From: Proteles cristata cristata
Taxonomy: Eukaryota; Chordata; Mammalia; Carnivora; Hyaenidae
Direction of reading: 5' to 3'
Length of the DNA stretch: 64,000 bases
Assembly: GCA_017311185.1 (NCBI GenBank)
Contig: JAESUZ010000432.1
Span: 992,001 to 1,056,000 of the forward strand
Shown here: positions 10,981-21,800 of the stretch, one piece after another
How positions within the stretch are numbered: the stretch's first letter is position 1
How the letters are laid out: the number at the start of each line of letters is the position of its first letter
Position numbers and translations under genes: made by a program
The notes under the pieces: model-generated
What the model saw: the letters and a program-made list of their open reading frames with translations, nothing else
Database searches by the model: none
Told to the model about the DNA's origin: nothing

Positions 10981-12208
10981 AAGGGTGTGAAAGTCTTTTA
11001 AAAAGTCACATTGTGTCTAGAAATGTTCTGCCTCAGTTTCTCAAAGGGATTTTATGGACCACGACTATGAGTTGACCATGGAAAGCTCTTGCTGCATTGC
11101 TTCTCATTTGTTTGCCCATCTGGGCTGGAAGTTTAAGACTTGTTAAAGCCTCAGGTGCAGAGCTGATGCCTCCTTGACCATGGTGTTCTGTTTCTACGCA
11201 GCTTCAGCAATTACAGAATCTCTCTTTTCATAGTGGTTTGTTCCAAAATGTTTTAATTATTGGCAACTGATTAGTTGTTAGTGTTGTACTTCTTGATTCT
11301 CATTATCATTTTCATATGCATTTTACCAGCTGCATTGTCAGTTTCTGTCAGAATTTGCAGCCATGGAGCCTAAGAAAAGTACCAGTTGAACCGAAATAAG
11401 TGCTTTCTAGGTTTGGCACTGACTATCATTCACCTGTCTTACAGAACGATAGGATTTAAGTAAGAGTGTGTCATTTTTATTGCAGCCTAGAGAACATAAA
11501 AATCCTTCTGTTATTATTAATATGCCTAAATCTAACAGTAAGGACCCTGGAGAAAATAAATATTCTGGGCGTGGCCCTTAAACTTCAGGAGTGCTGTTTA
11601 ATAAATTATCAGCTTATTGAATCAGGTCTCTGTATAGCTTTATAAACATTTTCTGGATTTCAAAAACAAAAACAGAAACTAGTCAAGGATAATGTAAGTT
11701 ACCACTCTTCAAAGCATTATAAATATGGAACTGTTATTTTAATGAAATGTTTCCTGTAGCTAGTATCTCATGTAGCTGGTATATTAGCAGGGGTGTTAAG
11801 GGCATTAGAGATTAGCCAGATAATTTACATAGAGCGTTCCAGAAAGCAGAGTGCTGTACACTGGAGACTATTGAGTAGTTGTAAGTAGTTGTGTATCCAT
11901 TTCATATCAAAATGAAGAAAATCCTAAAAAAAATAGGATTTCTCCAAATTTAATACTTGCACAGAGCTCCATGTTGCAAGAGCTTCTGGGGTAAGAGGTA
12001 CACATGGGCCTTTGTGCTCAGATGTGAAGGTACTTCAACATGGACCTGCAGATGGGAACGGGCTGTAGATTAGTTCATAAATCCAGCGGACTGCATTTTA
12101 CTGGTAGCAGAATTTTCACCTGCATGTACCCTCTTGTGTAATTATTGAGATACATTAAATGGCTGAGGACAATAAGCACCCAAAGAGCTATAATATTGCT
12201 GAAAGGAG
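10981..12208. other. Repeat-free non-coding stretch
   Basis: About 1.2 kb without a recognised repeat, gene or long open frame. Base composition is even and slightly AT-rich. Its lack of mobile elements contrasts with its surroundings. Confidence 0.5.
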
Positions 12209-12403
12209 ATGTTTTCCCCTTCCTTTTCCCTTTCTTCTCTTCCCTTCCCTTCCCCTCTTCCTTTTCCTTTTCCTCCCTCCCTTCCTTCCTCCCTCTTTCC
12301 CATTTTTTTTATTCCTTTCTCCCTCTCTCCCTCCCTTCCTTCCTTTCTCCCTTTCTCTCTCTCTCTCTCTCTCTCTCTCACTCACTCTCTCTCTCTCTCT
12401 CTC
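12209..12403. repeat. Polypyrimidine tract, (TTCCC)n, (CTTC)n and (CT)n
   Basis: About 195 bp almost purely C and T on the plus strand, ending in a long CT run. It lies at the 3' side of the minus-strand BBLN retrocopy, so it may have grown from that copy's poly-A tail. Frames through it encode Ser/Leu/Phe/Pro or Arg/Glu/Lys runs and are not genes. Confidence 0.92.
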
Positions 12404-12682
12404 CTTAGAGATCTGCTTGGTGTGGACATTCAAGGCTTGGGCAGAGTGGGGAATGCCCTTGAGTGGGGCAGACAGGCAAGGTGGGTGGGTCTCAGGCCCA
12501 CACCTGACCCTAGGAGGGGATGCCGGGTTGTGGGGGCTGGCCCAGGCACCCCAAAGGGAGACGAGAAGGGTGGCCCAGACAGACAGACCCACCAGGGGAC
12601 CGAGGGACCTGTAGGCCAGTCCTGGAGAAGGTATCTAAGCCAGGTGGTGAGTGCCCAGGCCAGAGCCTAGCGACAGGCATCA
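12404..12682 (-). other. Probable 3' UTR part of the BBLN retrocopy
   Basis: GC-rich, non-repetitive sequence between the BBLN-like stop codon and the pyrimidine tract. Its position fits a retroposed mRNA 3' UTR, with the tract as decayed poly-A. I do not recognise the UTR sequence itself, so this call rests on context. Confidence 0.45.
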
Positions 12683-12931
12683 CTAGGAGCCTCCCAAGCT
12701 GCGAGCTGCGAGCTGCGGCTGCAACTCAGGGCTCATCTGCGTCCCTCCCGCGCCAAGCAGCTCCTGGAGGCGGGCGTGGAGGCGGCCATTCTCCTCCAGG
12801 TGGTCCAGATCAGAGTTGATCTGGTCCCACGTGGAGCTGATGGCAGCACATTCTGCTTCCCCGAAGCGGTCGTCCTTGCCATCCATGCCTGCCTCCTCTG
12901 ACGGGCCCAGGGCCCCTTTGGGGCCCGACGT
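12683..12931 (-). pseudogene. BBLN: Retrocopy of BBLN (C9orf16, bublin coiled-coil protein)
   Basis: The minus-strand translation closely follows the small coiled-coil protein bublin, known in vertebrates as BBLN or C9orf16 and about 83 residues long. Recognisable blocks are SGPKGALG, GEAECAAISSTWDQINSDLD, HLEENGRLHARLQELL and a Q-rich tail ending in TAG at 12683-12685. It is a single uninterrupted block without introns, as expected of a retroposed mRNA. The initiator codon at 12929-12931 reads ACG instead of ATG, and one codon is missing after HLEE relative to the parent as I recall it. The frame is otherwise open, and upstream in-frame ATGs exist (13006) in the former 5' UTR. It is probably a non-functional processed pseudogene, with expression not excluded. 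The 5' UTR part likely extends to about 13020. Confidence 0.85.
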
Positions 12932-13484
12932 CGCAGGCTCCTGGGACGCTGGGGCACTGCGACCACTGATCCCCGACAGCTGGCTCTGGGCAGAAGGCAG
13001 AGGCACCGGGGAAGCACACGTTCAAGTAAAATACGTGTATTTCAGTAGTTACGCTCAGCACACTAGTGTTTCAACTACTATGTATCACGTGGCCTTGCTC
13101 ATTTATAACAACTTTACTGACTTTTATAGAACTCACCTCTTCTAAGTCAGTGATTTTTAGAAATATAGAGAGTTGCGCAACTATCACCAATATCTGATTT
13201 TAGAACATTTCCATTCCCCCAACACAGTCCGTGGTGCCCATTTTCAGTTAATCCCCACTCCTTCTCCTGTCTTAGGCAGCCACAGATACGCTTTCCAACT
13301 TCATGAATTTGCATTTTCTGATCATTTGCTATCAACGGGACCACAAAATGTGTGGGCTTTCTCATCCAGTTTCATTCATTTGGCATAATGCTTTTGAGAT
13401 TTATTCATGTTTTAGCACAGATCAGTAGTTCATTGTTTGTTAGCTAAATAGCATTCCATCTATGAATACACAACAGTTTAAATT

Positions 13485-13697
13485 TTTTTAATGTTTTTAA
13501 TTTATTTTTATTTTTGAGAAAGAGTGAAACAGCATGATCAGGGGAGGGTCAGAGAGAGGGAGACACAGAATCTGAAGACAGGCTCCAGGCTCTAAGCTGT
13601 CAGCAAGAGCCCGATGTGGGGTACGAACCCACAAACCATGAGATCATGACCTGAGCAGAAGCTGGACACTCAACCTACTGAGCCTCCCAGGTGCCCC
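13485..13697 (-). mobile_element. Carnivore tRNA-Lys SINE, antisense, inside old L1
   Basis: The T-rich tail, GA-rich middle and end gagcctcccaggtgcccc identify it. The gene-like gtacgaacccacaaaccatg is the B-box region. Short flanking tttaaa may be the target duplication. Confidence 0.94.
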
Positions 13698-13721
13698 TTT
13701 AAATGCACTTACCTCTTTTTT

Positions 13722-13832
13722 CTTTAATTTTTTTTTTTTTTTTACTAACCTCTACACATAACATCAGGCTCAAATTCAACCCCAGGATCAAGGTTGCACG
13801 CTTGGCTCTAGCTGCGTCAGTCCGAGGCCCCT
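13722..13832 (-). mobile_element. Older short CAN-SINE, antisense, inside old L1
   Basis: Diverged tRNA-type head and A-tail without the CT-rich middle. Flanking 15-mers atgcacttacctctt and atgcatttatctctt, differing at 2 bases, look like an aged target duplication. Confidence 0.7.
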
Positions 13833-14135
13833 GATGCATTTATCTCTTCATGGACACCTGGACTATCTCCGATTTTGGTCTATTATGGATAAGGATGCTA
13901 GGAACTTTTCTACACATGTCTTTGTGTGGACACATTCTTTTATTTTTCCTGGGTGACTTTCCAGTGGTGGAATTATTGGGTTACATAGTAAGTTCATTTT
14001 TAACATTTTTAGAAAGTCCCGAACTCTTTTCCAGAGCAACACAGCAACTGCACCATCTTACGTTCCCACCAGCAGTATATAAGGGGTCCATGTCCTCCAC
14101 ATCCTCAACACACTAGGTATGGTCTTTTTTGTTAT

Positions 14136-14734
14136 CGACTTTATATGTGTTTTTTGGAAGTAATGCTCTTTGTCACTGGATTCCTCTCTGAAGAGCCAAT
14201 GACACACCTTCTCCCCAGGAGAGAAGTGGGACACATGGAAATCATTGCTGGTGGAGAATGCAGCTTACATTTGGAGTGAGAAAATAGGGTTGCTAATACT
14301 GTCATCTCTGAATTGAAATTATCCACCCCAAATGCAGGCTCCTTTCACTTTCCCTTACCCCCGAGGTCCCATCCTGCCCAGGAAGGCCACTTAGGAGAGA
14401 AGAAATGCAGGAAGCCAGGAGCAGAGGGCAAGGAGCTGGGCACGAAGGTCCCAGCAAACATCATAACCAGCAGGTGGCAGGGGACTGATGGATGTCAGAT
14501 ACCAACTTCTCCCTACATAGATAAGTCAATTTTTATGTCGAGAGCTGTGTAAAAGGCTGAAACTGGTCCTTGGATATAGATCTGAGATTTGGGGGAATGG
14601 AGTAGAAATCCCCATTTAGAAATGTGACCAGAAAGGAATGGGAACCCCCCTCAGATTTGTAGCCATGATTGTAATTTCTCACTCATATACGTGTAGACCT
14701 TTATTTACCATTTTCTAGCAATACGGACTTTGAT
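14136..14734. other. Unannotated non-coding stretch
   Basis: No recognised repeat or gene. It contains a CTCF-type motif at 14467-14481, listed separately. Confidence 0.45.
14467..14481 (+). promoter_or_regulatory. CTCF-type motif
   Basis: ccagcaggtggcagg matches 14 of 15 positions of the CTCF core CCASYAGRKGGCRSY; the last base is off. It lies in unique sequence. Binding is not shown. Confidence 0.4.
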
Positions 14735-14920
14735 ACTAACACCTGCTATGTACACAGAATTTATCACTATGGAAAACACTACTGCATAGGTTATCTTCTT
14801 CCAGACTCACAGATGGGAAACCGATTTCCAAAGGGCATGACAGCTCGTGAGCAAAAAAGCTTGACTCTGTGCCAACTGTGTGGCTCCAAGTCTGTGCCCT
14901 TGCCTGCACACCTTCACTGG
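14735..14920 (-). mobile_element. MIR fragment, antisense
   Basis: actcacagatgggaaaccga, followed by diverged forms of the MIR stretch for ggtcacacagctagtaagtgg and of ccaagtctgtgccc, gives the antisense MIR core. Ancient and diverged. Confidence 0.65.
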
Positions 14921-15829
14921 TCACCTAGGAAGCAGGAAATGCCTTTACCAAATTGAAACACTTTGGTATGACAGCTTCCTTTGAAAAGGAACAACAGTAT
15001 TCGAAATATAGACTCACGAATCAAACCAATATTATGAAGAATGAACCATAGCAAAATTCAAAGCGAGCAGACTGCTTTCACGGTGCCTGAGCCAATAGCA
15101 GTGCGCACTTTTTTGCCTTATGCATAATGTGCTGTTCTATTTCACACCCGTAATCTGCATGAAAATGACTTCCTTGAGTCATGCAACTAAGCTGGTGCCA
15201 TATAATTACATTGTGACTCAGTCCCTTAGCATCAGGGAAGCACACTCCACATAATTATTTCCATACAGCTCTTTCAGGGTTCCTCCCTGGTGGCTATTCC
15301 TACAGTCATTCCATCGTCTCATGTTCCCATGAAGTGTTCCCAAACTGGGTCCTCTGTAACATCAGTGTCCAGGAAGATGGTACTAGATGTTCTATGAGAA
15401 AAAATACTTTCTGGCCAAATAATTTCCAAGATATGTTGGGTTCACACAAATGTAATTGAGTCTTTCCCATAAGGAATTCCAAGCCTTTAGTATGCTATGG
15501 CGCATGTGAATTTTTAAGAGGGAATATCATGTTGTTGCTCACATTGATTAATTTTGGAACGTTTCTCATGGAATACCTAACAATATATGTGGGGCATTGA
15601 TATTTCCCAGGGGACATCTTTGACGATGTGACTATATAGAGATATTTTGCATTAATTTGCCTAAAAATGGATAAAGCCATCAAGTATCTTGAGGAGTGTT
15701 TGAATCTGCGTTGATGAATCTGATATCTTTAATATGAAAACATTCATGATATTGATGGGTAATATTGAGGACCACAAAGCTTGCTTACTTTTATGTTATG
15801 AAGGTATGTTATCAATAGCCATCATGAAA
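14921..15829. other. Unannotated non-coding stretch
   Basis: About 0.9 kb without recognised repeats, genes or long frames. Nothing further seen. Confidence 0.45.
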
Positions 15830-16065
15830 AATACAAGTCCATTTATTGACTATTAACGTTGAGTCAAGAACTATTGTTATCTTATGTTTGTCTTCCCCCA
15901 AATCCTGTGAGATAGAAACAATTATCACCAATTTGCCAAAAGCAAGGTTAGATAATTGGAATGATTTTCCTGATAGCATTCATCTAGTAAACGTTACAGA
16001 GCTGGGATTCAAAGCAAAGTTTGCATAACTCTGTAACCTCTTTCCTGTACTTCTCCATTCTAAAA
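15830..16065 (-). mobile_element. MIR fragment, antisense
   Basis: The order matches antisense MIR: tgtgagatagaaacaattat, a decayed gttaag...aattt stretch, then acagagctgggattcaaa. It is strongly diverged. Confidence 0.65.
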
Positions 16066-16431
16066 TGTAAATTTTACCTTAAATGACTTAATATGCTGTA
16101 TCTATCAGAGACTTAACCCATGAAGATTGTGACCACAAGAAGTTACAACTTTTCAAATAAAAAACAGAACAGAAAATGTTACTCTAACATGGATTTTCTC
16201 TTTCTGGGATTTGGCAGTTAGTTTTACCCAACCTTTGAGAAATCAGAATTTTCTGGAAACAAAACAGAAGCATTACAAATGAATTTAATATAGTAACACT
16301 TAATAATTCTGCTAGAAAACAAAAACACTTCTAAATGTTATAAAAAAAAAAATCAACAAGCTGGGAAGTGCAGCTGTAAATTCCTCCATATCAGGTTCTA
16401 GTACCAGATGCCATCAGAAAAGATTTAGGGG
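16066..16431. other. Unannotated AT-rich stretch
   Basis: No recognised repeat or gene. Several A-runs are present, including nine or more A at 16342-16352. Confidence 0.45.
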
Positions 16432-16474
16432 GTATGTGTGTGTGTGTGTGTATGTGTGTGTGTGTGTGTGTGTG
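16432..16474. repeat. (TG)n microsatellite
   Basis: About 20 TG units with one TA interruption near 16451. Confidence 0.97.
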
Positions 16475-16850
16475 GTGAGGGGGTATTACTTGCAGAAAGA
16501 CCAAATTAAAATAGAAAACAGAGGAAGACTATTCCTCATTTGTACTTAAAGCTAGGAAATGGCTGTATATAGAGATAATCTCCAAGAGCCTTTAAAAGAC
16601 CAACATAGCTTAACGAAGATAATCATGAAAATAAAGAACAGGCTGTGGAGGGTCAAGGCGTGGACCATGAAGGCCATCTCTAATATTGAAGGGGGGGTGT
16701 GGTGTATTGTGATCAAGTGGTAAGTGTCTGTGCTATCCAGGAAAGGAGTCCTGAGCAACAGGGCTATGAAAGTTGACAATCTAGCAGTCACACCATGTGC
16801 CAGCTCACCCCTCAATAGTTTTGGAAACTTGGCTCTGCTAGTTGATGTAC
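16475..16850. other. Unannotated stretch
   Basis: No recognised repeat or gene between the TG tract and the next SINE. Confidence 0.45.
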
Positions 16851-16867
16851 TTAAACTTCATTACCCT

Positions 16868-17080
16868 TGGGGTGCCTGGGTGGCTCAGTCAGTTAAGCAT
16901 CTGACTTCGGCTCAGGCCCAGATCTCACAGTTGGTAAATTCTAGTTCCGCGTTGGGCTTTGTGCTGACAGCTCAGAGCCTGGAGCCTGCTTCATATTCTG
17001 TGTCTCCCTCCCTCTCTGTGCCTTCTCTGCATTCTCTCTCTCTCTCTCTTTCTCTCTCAAAAATAAACGTTAAAAAAAAT
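16868..17080 (+). mobile_element. Carnivore tRNA-Lys SINE with perfect target duplication
   Basis: Nearly full-length SINE flanked by the exact 17-bp duplication ttaaacttcattaccct at 16851-16867 and 17081-17097. The head is ggggtgcctgggtggctcag. Confidence 0.97.
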
Positions 17081-17342
17081 TTAAACTTCATTACCCTCAT
17101 CTCTGTTCTAAGGACAACCATGCTAACTTCGCAGGGTTCGTGTAAGGAATACATGAGGTGATGTCAGTACCGTGCTCAGTCCTCTGCCTGGACTTAGTGG
17201 TGGTAGAATAAATGATAGCAATAAGAGCTTGATCATTAGTAGTGGGATTTTTGCTCAAGAAAAGTTAAAACTTCCTAACAGAAGAAGGTAACTAATTCTG
17301 GAGGTGCTAAATCTTAGTTTAGATGATGTCTTTTTTTAAGTA

Positions 17343-17559
17343 AAAAATTTTTAAATGTTTACTTATTAATCTTTGAGAGAGAGAGAAAGTGCAAGTGAGG
17401 GGAGGGGTAGAGAGAGACATACAAACACAGAATCCGAAGCAGGCTCCAGGCTTTGAGCTGTCAGCATAGAGCCCGACCCGGGGCCCAAACTCACAAACCA
17501 CAAGATTGTGACCTGAGCCAAAGTCTGATGCTTAACTGACTGAGCCACCAGGTATCCCT
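17343..17559 (-). mobile_element. Carnivore tRNA-Lys SINE, antisense, first of a tandem pair
   Basis: Ends gagccaccaggtatccct at about 17559, directly joined to the T-rich tail of a second antisense SINE. The pair is flanked by tgatgtctt at 17324-17332 and 17744-17752, so both occupy one target site. Confidence 0.93.
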
Positions 17560-17743
17560 TAAATTTTTTTCTGAAAGTTTATTTATTTTAGGAGGGGAGG
17601 GGCAGAGAAAGAGGGAGAGAGAGAATCCCAAGCAGGCTCCATGCTGTCAGCACAGAGCCCAATTCTAGCTCCATCCCATGAACTGTGAGATCATAACCTG
17701 AGCTGAAACTGAGTTGGATGCTTAACCAACTGACACCCTTGGC
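17560..17743 (-). mobile_element. Carnivore tRNA-Lys SINE, antisense, second of a tandem pair
   Basis: Shorter and more diverged than its neighbour, with head end ccaactgacacccttggc. The right-hand copy of the shared target duplication follows immediately, so this is the original insertion and 17343-17559 entered its tail. Confidence 0.9.
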
Positions 17744-17752
17744 TGATGTCTT

Positions 17753-18780
17753 CTGAAGGAAGTTAAAGGGAAAGTTGGAGATGACAGGTGGGCTCATCGT
17801 ATCTCAGATTCTCTGATTCCTTCTTTTTCACTTGATGCCTCACCCATGCTGGGTCACCATTCTACTTTCAGACCTGTGTGAACACCAGGTACTATGGGAA
17901 TTGGCTTCCATGTGGCCAGAGGACAAGAGCCAGGGTGTGGAAATAAGCCACCAACAGAGGGAACCTGGAACAATGAGGAATGGTACACAGGAGGGAGGTG
18001 AACAAATAAACTCAGCCATCCTCTCCTCTGCTGGGGACTATGCAAGCCCTGCACGTGGACAGGTTGGTTGTTTTCCAGCTGATGTGAAGTGTTGTCCGGT
18101 GTCACACAGCACAGTGTCTCACACACTTGTTTACCTGTCTTTGCCCTGTTCCTCACCTCCCTCTTCCAGGCTTGCACCTCTCAGATAAGCTTTAGGAACC
18201 CAATCCTTATTTCTGGCTCTACTTTCTAGAAGATCTGGGCTAAAACAGATTATTTCTTGCAAAACTGAAATTTGCTTTGATTGCAAAGCCAAACTTTAAC
18301 TCATCTCTTTGGACAGGACATCGTATGAAGAGCAACATCAACTGACTTGCCTAGGATTTGCCCACCTCTTTGTAATAAGCTAATCACATTTTCATATTAG
18401 ACGTTTACGTAATTTTGGGACCAAGACATTGGAGTGGCCTCTTTCTTCATGCAAATTATGATATTGTAATAGGTGACACCAATCTCATGCCATCCAGGGC
18501 ACTGATTATTCCTGAAGGGCAAGTTCTTGGAAGTTTTTTTCCACTTCTGGCTCTGTGTCTACATCTAGTACATCGTGGCTCTTCCTGCTGGTCGCCAGGA
18601 GATAGTAAGTGACCTCCTTGCCGTGTTGAACATGGGACTCATGTCATCATTTTATATTTGAAGCTTCAGGGATCAGTAGCTGAAGTCCTAGGTTTTAAAA
18701 CATGGGTACGGATAACTAAGAGCTTTGAGAACAATTGTTTATGCATTTTCTATGTTATGTATTCTCTGTTACTTAACGTT
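17753..18780. other. Unannotated non-coding stretch
   Basis: About 1 kb with no recognised repeat. Overlapping frames of 118 codons (17832-18188, plus) and 107 codons (17854-18177, minus) have no recognisable domain, and being antisense to each other suggests chance. Confidence 0.45.
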
Positions 18781-19790
18781 TATTGATCACCAGCTGTTCA
18801 TCAGGTTCTGTGGTAGATACTGAGGATAAAATGATAAACTGGAGAAATACAGTTCCTGCTCTCGTATAGCTGTACTCAGGTGGAAGAGTTGGAGGAAAAA
18901 AAAGACATATAAAAATTTACTAAAAACTGTCATGCTGTAAATGAAAGCAACCCCAGGCTCCTGAGAAGACAAATGGAGGGGAATATTCTATGGAAGACAG
19001 CGAAGGAAACCCTCTTTTAGAAGGCAGCATATAAAAGACATGGCTATATGTGGAGTGGGTGTAAGACGGCGTATGGAATATAAGGAAAAAGTTATGCCAG
19101 GAGTCCTGAATGAGATGCAGGGGCTCATCTGGGGCTTGGCACAAATGCAATGTCAAAAGGAGGAGGTCATGCAGGTGGATGCTGGCCACATCTGCAGGCT
19201 TGGGTACCGTGGGCCAAGATTTAAATTTATGTGCTTTGGAAAGTAACATCAGGATACTGAGGAGGGAAACAACATGGTCCAATTTAAGTACAAAAAATTC
19301 CACTCTGGTTTCTGTGTGGAATGCTGGCTGGGGTGGGGTATAGACGAGTTAGTAAGTTGTTGGTGCGATAAACCCTATGGCAAGAGGCATGAGTGGCCTA
19401 AACCAGTGAAAGGTGGTGGAAAGAGAGAGAGGTATATTACTGCACATATATTGTAAGGGAAGAGTCTACTGATGATGGAATGTACTAATAGGTACGGAAT
19501 GATATGATAGGAAAAGAAAGTCAGCAGTCAAGAGTGATCATGAGGATTCTGACCTAGGGATCAAGAGGATGGTGGAAAAGATCAGGGAATACGAGATCTT
19601 TGTAGAAGAAAAGAATTGTTCTCTTTTGGAAAAATTACTTTGAGGTATTTGCAAAGATATTTCAATGGAAAAGTCAAGCAAGCAGTCAAACATAGGAATC
19701 TGGACTTCAGAGGAGCATTCTGGGCTGAAATGATAAAATTGAAGAGGCATTTTCTATAGCTGATACTTAAGACCTAAGACTGGTGACTCA
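18781..19790 (-). mobile_element. L2 (LINE2), antisense, about 1 kb
   Basis: The plus strand reads as antisense L2: ttctgtggtagatactgagg, then segments equivalent to ggagcttacattc, accactctggtttctgtgtgg and gatcatgaggattctgacc. The whole is very diverged, with many indels, and is one of the longer ancient repeats here. Its left end is the L2 3' terminus. Confidence 0.65.
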
Positions 19791-19892
19791 AGGGAAAATG
19801 GAGAACAGAAAGCAGCGATGAGGGAAGACAGAAAGGCATGAGCACCAAACCACAGTTGGAGAGATTGACTTCTGGTGTGTATTGGAGGGATG

Positions 19893-20230
19893 TGTTAGTG
19901 GCCTAGGGCTACCGTGACGAGGCACCATAGAGAAGGTGGCTTAAACAACAGACATCCATGTTCTCAGTTCTGGAGGCTGGAAGTTGAGATCAAGGTGTCA
20001 GCAGGTTAGGTTCCTTCTGAGGGGTGCGGGAGAAGGACCCTTTTCCTTCACCTGTCTTCTCTTTGCATGTTCATGGGGTCTTCCTCTGTGTACGCATGTC
20101 TCTGTGTGTGCAATGTCCTCTTCCCATGAGGACACCAGTCATACTGGCTGAGGGGTCTCTGTAACGGATTAATTAATTTAATTATCTCTGTAAAGACCCT
20201 GTGTTCAAATATAGTTACTGACTTTTCTTA
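19893..20230 (-). mobile_element. MLT1-type MaLR LTR, antisense
   Basis: Antisense MLT1: gtggcttaaacaacagac, ttctggaggctggaagttga, caaggtgtcagcaggttagg, ggacaccagtcatactgg and aagaccctgtgttcaaat. Its right end meets an old L1 3' end. Confidence 0.88.
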
Positions 20231-20239
20231 CTGTTGTAA

Positions 20240-20276
20240 GAAAAATTCCATAGATCTCACTTGTACGTGGAACCTG

Positions 20277-20322
<46 letters not shown>

Positions 20323-20690
20323 AAAACAAAAAAGCTGAACTTGTAGATACAGAGTATAACTTGGTGTTTGCTGGAGGCAGAGGTGGGGGTCAAGGGTGGG
20401 GTGGGTATTATCTTTCAGTTAAAAAATAAATAAGTCCAAGGGATGTAATGTGCAGCATGGTGATTATAGTTAACATACCATATTGTATAGTTGCTAAGGC
20501 AGTAGGTCTTAAGAGCACTGATCACAAGAAAAAAAATTATCATTATGTGCATGAGGTGATGGATGTTAACTAAACTTATTGTGGTGATCATTTCACAGTG
20601 TATACATACATCAAATCCTTATTTTGTGTATCTCTAAAGCTAATACAATGTTATACATCAATGTCACCTCAATAAAAATAGAAGCAAAAT
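20240..20690 (+). mobile_element. Old L1 3' UTR (L1MA/L1MB type)
   Basis: Sense L1 3' end: aagctgaacttgtagatac, gtgatggatgttaactaaac, gtggtgatcatttcacagtg and a terminal caccucaataaaa-like end (cacctcaataaaaatag). It contains a CA microsatellite. Confidence 0.85.
20278..20321. repeat. (CA)n microsatellite within old L1
   Basis: About 21 CA units, inside the L1 3' UTR. Confidence 0.97.
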
Positions 20691-20990
20691 AAGAGGGAAA
20701 ATATATGAAAATTAGAAGATAATTATGGGAGTTCTAAATCAAAGTGATAGGTATTTCAGATGCACCACAACCAAAAAATAAGGATAAGAAAATAAGGAAG
20801 GGAAATGTTTAGTAGGATAGTTCAAGGAATTTTGTCAGGAAAAATATTTGCTTCTTGATTTGAAGGGTGTACTCGTTGTCCAACACAAGAAACAAAAATG
20901 GACCCACATTATGCAATGAACATCACATCCTTGTTTCCCCTTCCTGATCCTTGCTACACTATGGAACGTCTAAGATAAAAGACCCTTCTG
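20691..20990. other. Unannotated stretch
   Basis: AT-rich, about 300 bp. Nothing recognised. Confidence 0.45.
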
Positions 20991-21214
20991 CAGTGCCTGG
21001 GTGGCTCAGTCGGTTAAGCGTCCAACTTCAGCTCAGGTCATGATCTCACCGTTCGTGGGTTCGAGCCCCGCGTTGGGCTTTGTGCTGACAGTTAGCTCAA
21101 AGCCTGGAGCCTGTTTCAGATTCTGTGTCTCCCTCTCTCTCTGACCCTCCCCTCCTCATGGTGTCTCTCTCTCTCTCTCAGTAATAAATAAAATTTTTTT
21201 AAAAATAAAAAAAA
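20991..21214 (+). mobile_element. Carnivore tRNA-Lys SINE
   Basis: cagtgcctgggtggctcagt head, gttcgtgggttcgagccccg B-box region, then a CT-rich middle and an A-rich tail. Flanking gacccttctg and gactcttatg resemble an aged target duplication. Confidence 0.95.
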
Positions 21215-21234
21215 AAGACTCTTATGTTCTTGGC

Positions 21235-21800
21235 CAACTTTAGTGATATCTACGTACAAACACCCAAAGCAACAGTTAAATGAATGCTCTCCAAGCCTTC
21301 CAACATTGAGAGTTCCACCTCTGACTTACAGATCTCTCCCTGATGAGGACCTAAGTAACATTCCAATCTTTTTGGCTTCCATGTTATCCCTGGAGCCACA
21401 CTGGCTCCCTTGCTGGTCTTGGAGTATTCCATCATGAGGACCTTGAGACTTGCCTTCTCCATTGTCCTAGAATGATTTTTATCTTCTTTGTATTTACATG
21501 TCTTCTTCCATAGTTTTATTCGGGTCTTCATGTAAGGCAACCTCTTCAGACTTCCCTGACATTACAGTCTATGTTTTACTTTCATTGCTATTTTTTCCTT
21601 TATTTTCCATGGCCTTTTTTTCCAAAGCATCTACCATTGATTGAATAAGCGAATAAATGAATGTTCTTATATATTGTCTTCTCTATAAAATTGTAAGCCC
21701 CATGCTGGCAGAAATATTGTTTAGCTAGTTCCTACAGCTGATGTCTAGAACCATGCTTGGCAAAGAATGGACACTGAATACATTTTCTATTGGATTAAAC
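21235..21800 (+). mobile_element. L2 (LINE2) 3' region
   Basis: Sense L2 features run in order: gagccacactggctccc, aacctcttcagacttccctg, a TTTTATTT-rich stretch, a diverged taagccccatgctggcag, and a terminal part like gcttggcaaagaatggacac. This is the usual order to the L2 3' end. Confidence 0.72.

Larger units (their letters stand above)
13105..14135 (-). mobile_element. Old L1 3' region, antisense, with two SINE insertions
   Basis: Antisense L1 3' UTR and ORF2 end: gagttgcgcaactatcacc, tagaacatttccattcccc, ttggcataatgcttttgag, tttgtgtggacacattc, gtggaattattgggttac and cgttcccaccagcagtat. It is highly diverged and interrupted by SINEs at 13485-13697 and 13722-13832. Confidence 0.8.

Noticed and set aside
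12145..12670. Overlapping frames of 79-153 codons around the pyrimidine tract
   Set aside because: They encode Ser/Leu/Pro/Phe or Arg/Glu/Lys/Gly simple repeats and exist only because the tract lacks stop codons.
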